Shown: positions 8,768 to 15,130 of the stretch, in pieces
Position numbering within the stretch: position 1 is the stretch's first letter
Layout: each line of letters starts with the position of its first letter
DNA from: an uncultured Ruminococcus sp.
Lineage (GTDB): Bacteria > Bacillota > Clostridia > Oscillospirales > Acutalibacteraceae
Assembly: GCA_902797065.1 (NCBI GenBank)
Contig: CADBRK010000247.1
Coordinates: 1 to 15,131, forward strand
Direction: 5' to 3'
Length of the DNA stretch: 15,131 nucleotides
Notes under the pieces: generated by a model
Told to the model about the DNA's origin: nothing
The model's input: only the letters and a program-made list of their open reading frames with translations
Databases searched by the model: none
Made by a program: the position numbers and the translations under genes

Positions 8768-8794
8768 CCCCCGCGTCTTTTCAGGCGTCGGGGG
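8768..8794. terminator. Bidirectional intrinsic terminator between ftsZ and the ABC transporter operon
   Basis: A GC-rich hairpin pairs CCCCCGCGTC with GGCGTCGGGGG through one bulged T, around a loop of 6 nt. On the minus strand it is followed closely by a run of seven T, making it a good terminator for the ABC operon. On the plus strand the T-rich stretch after it is weaker. It sits between two convergent genes. Confidence 0.8.
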
Positions 8795-8805
8795 TGTATT
8801 GCGTC

Positions 8806-9480
8806 TTATTGTCTTTTCTTTACCACAGCGCATGCGATATGATAACACATGAACACTATCAGCAGACACACGCACCAGAATATAATGTGTAAATCGCCTC
8901 TGAGCAATAGCTCCAGACGACGGTTAATGTTAATGTATTGAACTTCTACAGAACCTATATAATCTATTTTAGTACAATCCAATTCAATATGTAAGAAAAA
9001 TATAATTATACCAAAGGTTACGCCGCTCAGCATAATGATCATAGCATTTATAAATCGGTTCTTTACTATTAATGACGACATAAGCCACAGTGAGGCAAAT
9101 ACAAAAGTCAGTGTAAGCATGCTTTGCGTGACCATATTGTTAATGTTGAACAGCGGGTAACACTTTCGATAATTGGATACGCATACTATCGTCTGAAATA
9201 TTATCGTCGAAGCTAAGGCAAGACCGCACAGATACAGATACCTGAGCAATACCGGCACAGTCGGCTTGATCGGCATTATTCCGTACATTTTGTCGGCTTT
9301 CTCCTGAAGATCTGTCATGGCGAATGTCGAAGGTACAACGCACAGAGTCCAGATAAAATAGCTGAAAAGGAACCGGAATATCAGACTCGGAGCAATACAC
9401 ACCATAATTATCAGCACGATGCACAGTCCCGATGTCCAGAGCAGCAGCGGGTTGCGGTCTTTATATAATATTGCTTTCAT
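8806..9480 (-). CDS. ABC-2 type membrane permease subunit
   Basis: The 224-residue protein has about six hydrophobic segments (near residues 12-30, 33-52, 82-102, 115-137, 143-162 and 196-216) and a short basic C-terminus, as in small ABC-2 transporter permeases. The pattern of an N-terminal KAILYKD followed by a membrane helix, and a MYGIMPIKP segment after the second helix, is typical of permeases encoded with YtrA-type regulators. Its start codon overlaps the ATPase stop codon in an ATGA, which indicates translational coupling and a shared complex. The substrate is unknown. Related systems act in export of, or resistance to, cell-wall-active peptides, but nothing here proves this. Confidence 0.82.
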   Translation of the reverse strand: MKAILYKDRNPLLLWTSGLCIVLIIMVCIAPSLIFRFLFSYFIWTLCVVPSTFAMTDLQEKADKMYGIMPIKPTVPVLLRYLYLCGLALASTIIFQTIVCVSNYRKCYPLFNINNMVTQSMLTLTFVFASLWLMSSLIVKNRFINAMIIMLSGVTFGIIIFFLHIELDCTKIDYIGSVEVQYININRRLELLLRGDLHIIFWCVCLLIVFMCYHIACAVVKKRQ

Positions 9481-10322
9481 TTTTCTTCCCCCTTAATCAT
9501 ATACACAAATATATCCTCTATCGCTGCGGGTTCTGCGCTGAAATTCTCCCTCACAGCGTCTGTCTTTACAATAGCCTGAACACCGTAAGGCGTTACCCTT
9601 TTGCCCAGTATATCACTGCGGTCAAAGCTGTCGAGTTCGTTTTCGGCGCAGTTTATTTTGCGGTAGCTGTCAAGAAGAACGTCTTTTTCTTCGCATAAGA
9701 GCAGCCTGCCTTTGTGCAGCACAGCGATGTAGTCGCACAGCTTTTCGAGGTCGGTCACTATATGAGATGAAAACAGCACGGAATGGGTTTCGTTTCTCGT
9801 GAACTCGAAGATAATGTCCGCAAACTCATCTCTTACAATCGGGTCAAGGCCGCTTGTAGCCTCGTCCAGGATAAGCAGCTCGGCATTATGCGAGAGTGCT
9901 GCGGCTATTGCGATCTTCTTTTTCATTCCGAAAGAATAGTCCCTGAATTTAGTCCTTGCGGGAATCTCAAACCTTTCGGCGTATTCGCAGAATTTCTTGC
10001 TGTCCCATTCGTCATAGCACTTGGACAGCATTTTTTCGATCTCTCCGAGCCTGAACGCAAGCGGAAATATCACCTCGTCGGGCACTATGCCCACCTTTTG
10101 GCGTACCTTCCAGAATAGATCGGTATCGGTTTCGCCGAGCAGCGAGATCTCGCCTTCCGCGCGTACCCCGCCGTAAAGCGTTTTGAGCAGAGTGGTCTTT
10201 CCTGCGCCGTTCTCACCGATCAGACCCATTACACAGCCTGCAGGCAGCGAGAGAGTTATGTTATCAAGTTTAAAGCCCGGATAGGCTTTGGTTATGCTTT
10301 TCATCGAAAATGCGTTTTTCAT
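9477..10322 (-). CDS. ABC transporter ATP-binding protein
   Basis: This nucleotide-binding subunit has 281 residues. Walker A is GENGAGKT (36-43), the signature motif is the variant SFGMKKK (130-136) in place of LSGGQ, Walker B is ELLILDE (148-154), the D-loop GLD follows, and the switch histidine is H187 in SSHI. The first ~215 residues are the ATPase domain. The remaining ~65 form a small accessory domain of the kind found in BcrA/YtrB-like ATPases. The ATG has an AGGAGG site. It lies between the GntR regulator gene (31 bp upstream) and the permease gene (4-bp overlap), so the three form one operon. Two such subunits presumably pair with the membrane protein. Confidence 0.93.
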   Translation of the reverse strand: MKNAFSMKSITKAYPGFKLDNITLSLPAGCVMGLIGENGAGKTTLLKTLYGGVRAEGEISLLGETDTDLFWKVRQKVGIVPDEVIFPLAFRLGEIEKMLSKCYDEWDSKKFCEYAERFEIPARTKFRDYSFGMKKKIAIAAALSHNAELLILDEATSGLDPIVRDEFADIIFEFTRNETHSVLFSSHIVTDLEKLCDYIAVLHKGRLLLCEEKDVLLDSYRKINCAENELDSFDRSDILGKRVTPYGVQAIVKTDAVRENFSAEPAAIEDIFVYMIKGEEK

Positions 10323-10352
10323 ATTGTCCTCCTGTAATACCTAAATATCGGA

Positions 10353-10730
10353 TCATACGTCGTCCTCACTCAGAAGATCGATCATGTCTTTAATATCATT
10401 TGCGGTTACTCCTATCGGCGTTCCGAGTCTCAGCGCCTCGGACAGATGTTCCTCTATCCGGGTAAGGACGGTTTCTTTGACAAGCTCGGTGTTTGCGCCC
10501 GACACGAAGCAGCCCTTGCCTGCCGCAGTGTAGATGAAGCCGTCGCGCTCCAGCTCCTCATACGCTCGCTTTGTCGTTATGACGCTTATGCGAAGGTCTT
10601 TGGCAAGATTTCGTATGGACGGCAGGGCAGAATCGGGCGGCAGCTCTCCGCTGAGTATTTCGCCTTTGATCTGTTCGCAGATCTGCTCGTAGATCGGTAT
10701 TCCTTTTCGGTTGTCGATCAATATTTTCAT
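10353..10730 (-). CDS. GntR-family transcriptional regulator, YtrA subfamily
   Basis: The protein has 125 residues. An N-terminal winged helix-turn-helix (about 10-75) carries the family pattern PIYEQICEQIKGEIL, then LPSIRNLAKDL, then VITTKRAYEELERDGFIYTAAGKGCFV. Only about 45 residues follow, forming the short helical dimerisation tail that defines the YtrA subfamily. No effector-binding domain is present. The ATG follows GAGGTGA. It is the first gene of an ABC transporter operon, the standard arrangement for YtrA-type repressors. A palindrome over the promoter probably lets it repress itself and the transporter. The inducing signal is unknown. In studied relatives it is often cell-wall-active antibiotic stress. 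Confidence 0.93.
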   Translation of the reverse strand: MKILIDNRKGIPIYEQICEQIKGEILSGELPPDSALPSIRNLAKDLRISVITTKRAYEELERDGFIYTAAGKGCFVSGANTELVKETVLTRIEEHLSEALRLGTPIGVTANDIKDMIDLLSEDDV

Positions 10731-10749
10731 ATACTCACCTCTTTGTTGT

Positions 10750-10767
10750 TACTGTATATTTACAGTA
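10750..10767. promoter_or_regulatory. Palindromic operator, probable GntR/YtrA binding site
   Basis: The 18-bp sequence TACTGTATATTTACAGTA is a perfect 7-4-7 inverted repeat. It overlaps the -10 element of the GntR-ABC promoter, where a bound repressor would block transcription. A further half-site ACAGTA lies at 10771-10776 inside the promoter spacer. The binding protein is inferred from proximity and from the family habit of autoregulation. Confidence 0.72.
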
Positions 10768-10792
10768 TACACAGTAGATACAGCCTTGTCAA
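10764..10792 (-). promoter_or_regulatory. Promoter of the gntR-ABC operon
   Basis: On the minus strand a perfect -35 TTGACA (10787-10792) and TATACT (10764-10769) are separated by exactly 17 bp. The first start codon of the operon is 34 bp below the -10 element. The near-consensus boxes suggest a strong promoter held down by the overlapping operator. Confidence 0.82.
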
Positions 10793-10801
10793 GTGTTTTA
10801 T

Positions 10802-10844
10802 AAAAAAATATAAAAAAAGCTGCAACCCGAAGGTCACAGCTTTT
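10802..10844 (-). terminator. Intrinsic terminator with UUCG loop after the four-helix-bundle gene
   Basis: On the minus strand a 13-bp stem (AAAAGCTGTGACC against GGTTGCAGCTTTT, with two G-U pairs) is closed by a TTCG tetraloop and followed by a T-rich tract. It lies just after the stop at 10866 and before the gntR promoter, so the small upstream gene is transcribed on its own. Confidence 0.85.
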
Positions 10845-10865
10845 GGCGCATGAATCAAAACGTCC

Positions 10866-11261
10866 TTATTGTTGATAGTTGGAACTGTTGTATCTGTTCC
10901 ACTTGCTTGTGGAGACATTATTTGACTTATTTGCATTGATAGATGCGATAAGTACGTTTTTAATATCCTGCAAAAGCGAGATCAGATACACGTAGTCATA
11001 CGGGAACAAATTCATCGAGCTTAAAGTTTTGAGAAGATATACGCACTCTACAGATGCCTTTAAAGCTTCCTGAAGATGATCGTTAAAATCGGTCTTATCG
11101 TCGCCGTAAACGGATTTGTTTATATGTGTACCCATTTCCGACGCTGCTTCAAGCAGTCTTTTTGATATAGTCTCGTCGAAGCCTGATTTTGAGTATGCCT
11201 CGTTAAACAATGCGATCTGTGCCAAAAATTCAACCGATTTATTAAAAATGATATTACTCAT
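10866..11261 (-). CDS. Four-helix-bundle protein (S23 / 23S rRNA intervening-sequence protein-like)
   Basis: ATG 11261 follows a GAGGTGG site and gives 131 residues. A longer frame reaching 11387 has no ribosome site and passes through the promoter. The sequence is nearly all helical and keeps the family pattern: an N-terminal helix, a helix ending in EAASEMGTHINKS, then DFNDHLQEALKASVECVYLLKTL (in relatives, a DFxxKLxIALKEAxE core). The fold is a stand-alone four-helix bundle known from 23S rRNA intervening sequences, from diversity-generating retroelements (Avd) and from many isolated genes. Its molecular function is not settled. No reverse transcriptase or rRNA gene is visible here. It has its own promoter and terminator. 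Confidence 0.75.
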   Translation of the reverse strand: MSNIIFNKSVEFLAQIALFNEAYSKSGFDETISKRLLEAASEMGTHINKSVYGDDKTDFNDHLQEALKASVECVYLLKTLSSMNLFPYDYVYLISLLQDIKNVLIASINANKSNNVSTSKWNRYNSSNYQQ

Positions 11262-11280
11262 GGTTACCACCTCAACATAT

Positions 11281-11309
11281 ATTATATCAAACCGAAAAGA
11301 AAAAAGCAA
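11281..11309 (-). promoter_or_regulatory. Promoter of the four-helix-bundle gene
   Basis: A perfect -10 TATAAT (11281-11286, minus strand) stands 17 bp from TTGCTT (11304-11309). The predicted transcript would have a very short leader of about 12-15 nt that just holds the GAGGTGG site. Confidence 0.6.
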
Positions 11310-11429
11310 TAAATAATTTTTATTTAAGGTGCTTTTTTGGTTAAAATTTTCATCAAAAATATGTACAAAATGACAGTGCAAACACAAATCATATTTATAA
11401 TTGAAAAGTAAAGCATGTGTCTTACTCTA

Positions 11430-11609
11430 TATTATAATACGAGTTCCAAACTGCTTCGCATATACCACTTTGTAATATTATGGCTCTACGATTTTGAATA
11501 GTTCGACCTATTAAATTATGCTGTCAATCTTCCTAAAAAATGCTCTTTTGCTGGTTCGGGCTGCATATGATTCATCATTTATTTTCGCCGGAGTCATTTG
11601 TCTGTTCAT
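11430..11609 (-). pseudogene. Decayed N-terminus of an IS5-type transposase
   Basis: Starting at ATG 11609 the minus strand reads MNRQMTPAKIN, then TSKRAFFRKIDSII, two stop codons, VELFKIVEP, another stop, and YYKVVYAKQFGTR. In one frame this follows the N-terminus of IS5-family transposases, where KREFF..ID.II is followed by W..L..IIEPYY.K and a glycine/arginine turn. Three in-frame stops and loss of everything after it mark a relic. The call rests on remembered family pattern, not on a search. The rest of the gene-free stretch (11310-11429 and 11610-11731) shows no further coding pattern or clear inverted repeats. Confidence 0.5.
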
Positions 11610-11731
11610 GTGTTTACTATATCACATTTTTTAGGTTCTGGCTACTGTGCGGTGGTGTCTTAGAAATAGTATTAGCCGGTTTAAGTTGAAATAATACTTG
11701 CATAACTGTTTGCCTTATTCATAAACATCAA

Positions 11732-12790
11732 TTATTGTTTAACAGCCAAATCACCAATTAATGAATTGCAAAGCTTTTTTTGATATCCGCTGCTGTTATA
11801 AGAAATTTCATTAACATTCATCAGATACATTCTGTATTCATTAGGAAGCTTGGAACCGTCAAGATTTACTATCACTATATTCTTACGCAGGTCAAGAGCT
11901 AAATTGATTTCAGCCTGTACATCGGGTGACTCACAGGATTCCTTTGAAACAAACAGCAAAAACTGACTGCACCCTTCTATCTTGTCACTGATGATTCTTC
12001 GCCAGTTATCGCCCCCTCTTATTCCGTCGTCATACCATACACGAAAAGAATTTCTTTGCAAAAACAGCAGCTCGTTATAAACAGGTTCTTTGTTTTTATG
12101 TGAATAGCTTACAAAAAGATAGTGTTCCCTTCCTTTGTACGGCAGTTCAACATAAGTTTTGTTGTTGAGCTCGTTTTCGATTTTTTTGCGTTTGTCAATA
12201 ATATTCTCGAATTGAGCTTTGAGTGCCTGCATATCAAATGGACTGTTTTCTCCCGTATAAATAACCGTATCGTCAAATGACGCCATATTATCAAGGTAAA
12301 TCTGCTGCATTTTCTTATTTGCAGAGCATCGTACTTTAAGCTCGGATTCTGTCATACTTTCGCTTATACTATAATAGTGCATTACAGTTTCCGTGTCACT
12401 GAAAATAAACAGAACAGTTATGTAATTTCCGTAAGCTTTGTGTAGCTGAAGTATGAAATCAAGCGATGATGCACCTATTGTAAGAAGTGCGTCGTTGACA
12501 CCGTGTACTGCATTGAAAATCTGCTGCTTGTTAAAACCTACGTGAACACCGTCTAAGGAGTATCGAAAATCACATTTTTCTATTTCTTCAATGGAATTTA
12601 CGTAGATTTTATCGTTGTACCAGCGTGAAAAATCCTTATTGGGTTCGGGGGATTCGTAAAGTGATTTGTTTACCTTTGCGTTATCGTCTACATAGTTGTA
12701 TTTTTGAATAATGTTAAATCCGATACCTTCAAAAATTTTTCTGACTTGATAACCCATTTCCAAGGTTGCACCGTAAAGAATAAAAAGCAT
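11732..12790 (-). CDS. TIR-domain protein with N-terminal degenerate guanylate-kinase-like domain
   Basis: ATG 12790 is preceded by CAGGAG at about 9 nt, giving 352 residues. In-frame starts up to 12850 lack such a site. Residues about 223-350 are a TIR domain: HYLFVSYSHKN (first strand), VWYDDGIRGGDNW, and SKESCESPDVQAE, where E294 fits the catalytic glutamate of NAD-cleaving TIRs. Residues 1-190 resemble guanylate kinase: an initial strand and glycine loop LFILYGATLEMG, then GVHVGFNKQQIF, a LFIFSD strand, and SESELKVRCS followed by FDDTVIYTG, in canonical order. The P-loop lysine and serine and the GMP-binding region are lost, so it probably binds or senses rather than phosphorylates. It lies downstream of the RyR-domain gene across a hairpin. 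TATAAT boxes at 12869-12874 and 12896-12901 may allow separate expression. Likely an immune or signalling effector (inferred). Confidence 0.82.
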   Translation of the reverse strand: MLFILYGATLEMGYQVRKIFEGIGFNIIQKYNYVDDNAKVNKSLYESPEPNKDFSRWYNDKIYVNSIEEIEKCDFRYSLDGVHVGFNKQQIFNAVHGVNDALLTIGASSLDFILQLHKAYGNYITVLFIFSDTETVMHYYSISESMTESELKVRCSANKKMQQIYLDNMASFDDTVIYTGENSPFDMQALKAQFENIIDKRKKIENELNNKTYVELPYKGREHYLFVSYSHKNKEPVYNELLFLQRNSFRVWYDDGIRGGDNWRRIISDKIEGCSQFLLFVSKESCESPDVQAEINLALDLRKNIVIVNLDGSKLPNEYRMYLMNVNEISYNSSGYQKKLCNSLIGDLAVKQ

Positions 12791-12906
12791 TGTTTTTTTC
12801 TCCTGTGTTATTTGAATCATGAGCCGTTTAAAAATTGCCAAAATGCACATAAACAGCCGACTTTTTTGATTATAAACAAATGATTTATCTCAATCATTAT
12901 ATAACG

Positions 12907-12946
12907 CCGATAAAGAAAAAGGTGATAAAGGCTTTTTCTTTATCGG
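12907..12946. terminator. Strong hairpin between the RyR-domain and TIR genes
   Basis: A perfect 15-bp inverted repeat (CCGATAAAGAAAAAG with its complement) encloses a 10-nt loop and extends by four more pairs on the plus strand. The T-rich run follows on the plus strand, whereas both flanking genes are on the minus strand, where the trailing sequence is only AT-rich. It may act as a partial terminator that sets the TIR to RyR-protein ratio, or stop antisense transcripts. GATAAAG also recurs in the loop, giving an alternative pairing. Confidence 0.6.
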
Positions 12947-12978
12947 TGTTTTTGTGTTTGTACTCCGGAAAATTATCG

Positions 12979-15060
12979 TTAGTCCTCAGGATAACCCAAA
13001 AGCTTTTTTATTGTGTCATCGAACTCGACAAAATCATATTGCTTATAATCGGCATTCTTTATAGGTGTGCCGAAATATCCGGGATCCTTGTCCAGCTTTG
13101 CCTTATGAACCATCATTGAGACGTAATCAAGCCGATCATATTTTCTTCTGTCAAACACCGTTGTATCAGGCAATGGTTCTGTTCCCGTCGGCGAACACTC
13201 AACAAGACATGAATGCAGCTTTAGTTGTGTATCTTTTTGGCTCAGCTTTATTTTAGTATACGTCTCGAACTCTGTTTCGGTTAAGCACCTGAATCCTTGA
13301 GCCCGCATGAACGCATTCCATCGTCTGTGCTCAACCCAAGCTTGCTGCAAATCCTCGTTGTTCTCCGGAGTGTTTTCGAGAGGTTTTTTATCTATGCGGT
13401 ACATATCGTCCGGAACTCCTGTAATTGCAGTTCGCTTGCCATGTGCCAGTCTTAACCGACCCAATCCGAAAAGCTTATATGGTGCATGCATTGCTTTGGC
13501 AATATTTGACCAATAAGTATATTCATCCTTCTGTTGTGAGACCTGATGTTCTCTGTTATATAGCTCGGCAGTGGCAAATGCAGTGGCGATATGATTTTCC
13601 ATAAAAGCAGTTTCACAGCTGAATCTTTCATCCAGCATAGCAAAAGGAATTACATATGTCTCGGTTATTAGATTTGACGGTTTTTTGTTAGCAATCGCAT
13701 CGGCAATATCACGATTGAAAATAGCCGGAACAATGATACTTCCGTTTGCTTTATTTCTTATAAGCTTTATCTTTGTCAATTCTCTGCATAATATATTTGT
13801 CATTTCCACAGCTTCTTCATCCGAACCTAATGCAATAACAAAATAATCGGTCTTTCGTATAACTGAAAGGGTTTCCGCATTTATATTTCTGACATCCGGG
13901 ACACTTTTAATATCAAGAGTCTTGACATATGGCGTATTCACTATCGTTGGATCATGCGAAAATACTGAAAGTAGGGTTGACCCCTCTTCGCAGCTGTCAA
14001 GCAATTCGGGACACGCTACGGAAATGCTGTTTTTAAACTCTATGTCATCTTTTGTCAGAACCGTGATGTTTAATTCGACGTTCGGGATCTGCCCGCACCA
14101 GTAAACTGCTTTAAATACCTCCTGTGCAATGCAGCCTCCTCCAAAAATGGTGACGTTCAATACACTTCGATTGTTTGGCTTTTTATATAGCAGCGGCATA
14201 AACAAAGGCACTTGTGACATCAGGTTTGTTGCAGCGTTTTTATAATCTCTTATTACTCTGAATCCTACCTGATATGTCTTTTCCTTGCTGTTGAAATATA
14301 ATCTGTTTGCAATTTCTGCATGACAGTCATTCTGAACAAATAAGAAGATCCACGTGGGCAAATCCGGAATATTAAATGTATATTTAATATTTTTCTTATT
14401 TACATGGGGGATAAGTGACTGAATATTATCTATTACGAGTAAAAATGGTTTTGTACTGTCCAGTGCTTTTGATGAGAAGTTAAAGTAAATATTGATCTTG
14501 GTTTTGTGATCCTTAGTTTGTTTAACCTTGCATTTTACTGCGTGTGTTTTAAAGTCGTCCGCACTAACGGCAGCTCCGTTTATGTCGTACAGCGGAACTT
14601 TATTTCCAAACATATCTGTAGAAGAAAGTGAAAAAGAAATATTTCTCAGAAAATCACGTTCGTTTATCGTGTACTCGCCGTCAAGTGTAGCGGTCATGCG
14701 AAGCTTTTTTATTGCCTTTTTAGACTTCGGACGTGTCTTATCATTTTTTAATAAATCCGAGAAGGAAGAAATGCTGCCTGAATCATCTCGGTCTATCAAA
14801 AGATATGTAACGGATTTCGAACTTTTTAAAGATATTTCAGACACATCATTTTTTATACATACTGCATTGATCGCTTTAGCACGGTTTAACAGCTCGGAAC
14901 TGAACTCGGATTCATCATCTGTGTATACATCGGTAAAGATGATCAGCGGATTTTTTTCAGCTTTCATTAATTGGATGATGGTTTTATGCTTTTCGCTTGC
15001 AATGTCTTCTGCAAGGCAAATTGACATTTCATTAAGTTCGGAGAATTTTTTTATTTTCAA
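12979..15060 (-). CDS. Large protein with TrkA-N/ThiF-like Rossmann segments and C-terminal RyR-type domain
   Basis: The open frame begins at TTG 15060, after a weak GAAAGG, and has 693 residues. Residues 6-105 look like a nucleotide-binding Rossmann (TrkA-N-like) domain starting FSELNEMSICLAEDI with strands LIIFTDVY and VTYLLID, but its first strand is poor. Residues about 115-232 are beta-rich and look inserted. The Rossmann pattern resumes at TWIFLFVQND. A second Rossmann unit starts at 300 with NVTIFGGGCIAQEVF and continues through ELNITVLTKDD and YFVIALGSDEEAVEM. The C-terminal part has YWSNIAKAMHAPYKLFGLG (516-534), EHRRWNAFMRAQGF (577-590) and LHSCLV, matching bacterial RyR (ryanodine-receptor repeat) domains joined to TrkA-N proteins. 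Such proteins are thought to sense nucleotides in conflict systems. The TIR gene follows. The 5' end may be frameshifted, so this may be only part of the intended protein. Confidence 0.7.
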   Translation of the reverse strand: MKIKKFSELNEMSICLAEDIASEKHKTIIQLMKAEKNPLIIFTDVYTDDESEFSSELLNRAKAINAVCIKNDVSEISLKSSKSVTYLLIDRDDSGSISSFSDLLKNDKTRPKSKKAIKKLRMTATLDGEYTINERDFLRNISFSLSSTDMFGNKVPLYDINGAAVSADDFKTHAVKCKVKQTKDHKTKINIYFNFSSKALDSTKPFLLVIDNIQSLIPHVNKKNIKYTFNIPDLPTWIFLFVQNDCHAEIANRLYFNSKEKTYQVGFRVIRDYKNAATNLMSQVPLFMPLLYKKPNNRSVLNVTIFGGGCIAQEVFKAVYWCGQIPNVELNITVLTKDDIEFKNSISVACPELLDSCEEGSTLLSVFSHDPTIVNTPYVKTLDIKSVPDVRNINAETLSVIRKTDYFVIALGSDEEAVEMTNILCRELTKIKLIRNKANGSIIVPAIFNRDIADAIANKKPSNLITETYVIPFAMLDERFSCETAFMENHIATAFATAELYNREHQVSQQKDEYTYWSNIAKAMHAPYKLFGLGRLRLAHGKRTAITGVPDDMYRIDKKPLENTPENNEDLQQAWVEHRRWNAFMRAQGFRCLTETEFETYTKIKLSQKDTQLKLHSCLVECSPTGTEPLPDTTVFDRRKYDRLDYVSMMVHKAKLDKDPGYFGTPIKNADYKQYDFVEFDDTIKKLLGYPED

Positions 15061-15130
15061 AAATGCCTTTCAGATCACCAAAACTCTTTTTTGCCTCTTC
15101 TTTGACAACATCCTTCTTTATGTTCTCTAA
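15032..15130 (-). CDS. C-terminal end of an open frame overlapping the RyR-protein start (possible 5' part of the same gene)
   Basis: In the frame one base before that of the RyR protein, the minus strand is open from the window edge for 32 codons to TAA 15032-15034. It contains IKKDVVKEEAKK and then SFGDLKGIFENKK, a charged, helix-prone sequence with plausible codon use. It overlaps the TTG start of the next frame by about 29 bp, and the overlap contains a run of seven A (15046-15052 on the minus strand). Loss of one A would fuse the two frames into FENKKFSELNEMS. Either it is the tail of a separate upstream gene, or it is the linker leading into the first Rossmann domain of a single frameshifted gene. 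Confidence 0.45.
   Translation of the reverse strand, partial: LENIKKDVVKEEAKKSFGDLKGIFENKKILRT

Noticed and set aside
9432..9698. Plus-strand frame opposite the ABC ATPase and permease junction
   Set aside because: Antisense to well-supported genes and without coding signals.
11262..11387. N-terminal extension of the four-helix-bundle frame up to 11387
   Set aside because: The extension crosses a TATAAT promoter and lacks a ribosome site, while ATG 11261 has GAGGTGG.
11430..11731. Intact insertion sequence
   Set aside because: No terminal inverted repeats, no full transposase and several in-frame stops; only a relic can be supported.
12791..12850. Upstream starts (12820, 12850) for the TIR protein
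   Set aside because: No Shine-Dalgarno sequence, and the kinase-like first strand begins right after ATG 12790, which has CAGGAG.
12900..12960. CRISPR repeat or REP-type element at the hairpin
   Set aside because: Only one copy of the hairpin is visible, with no regular spacing, and GATAAAG recurs only locally.
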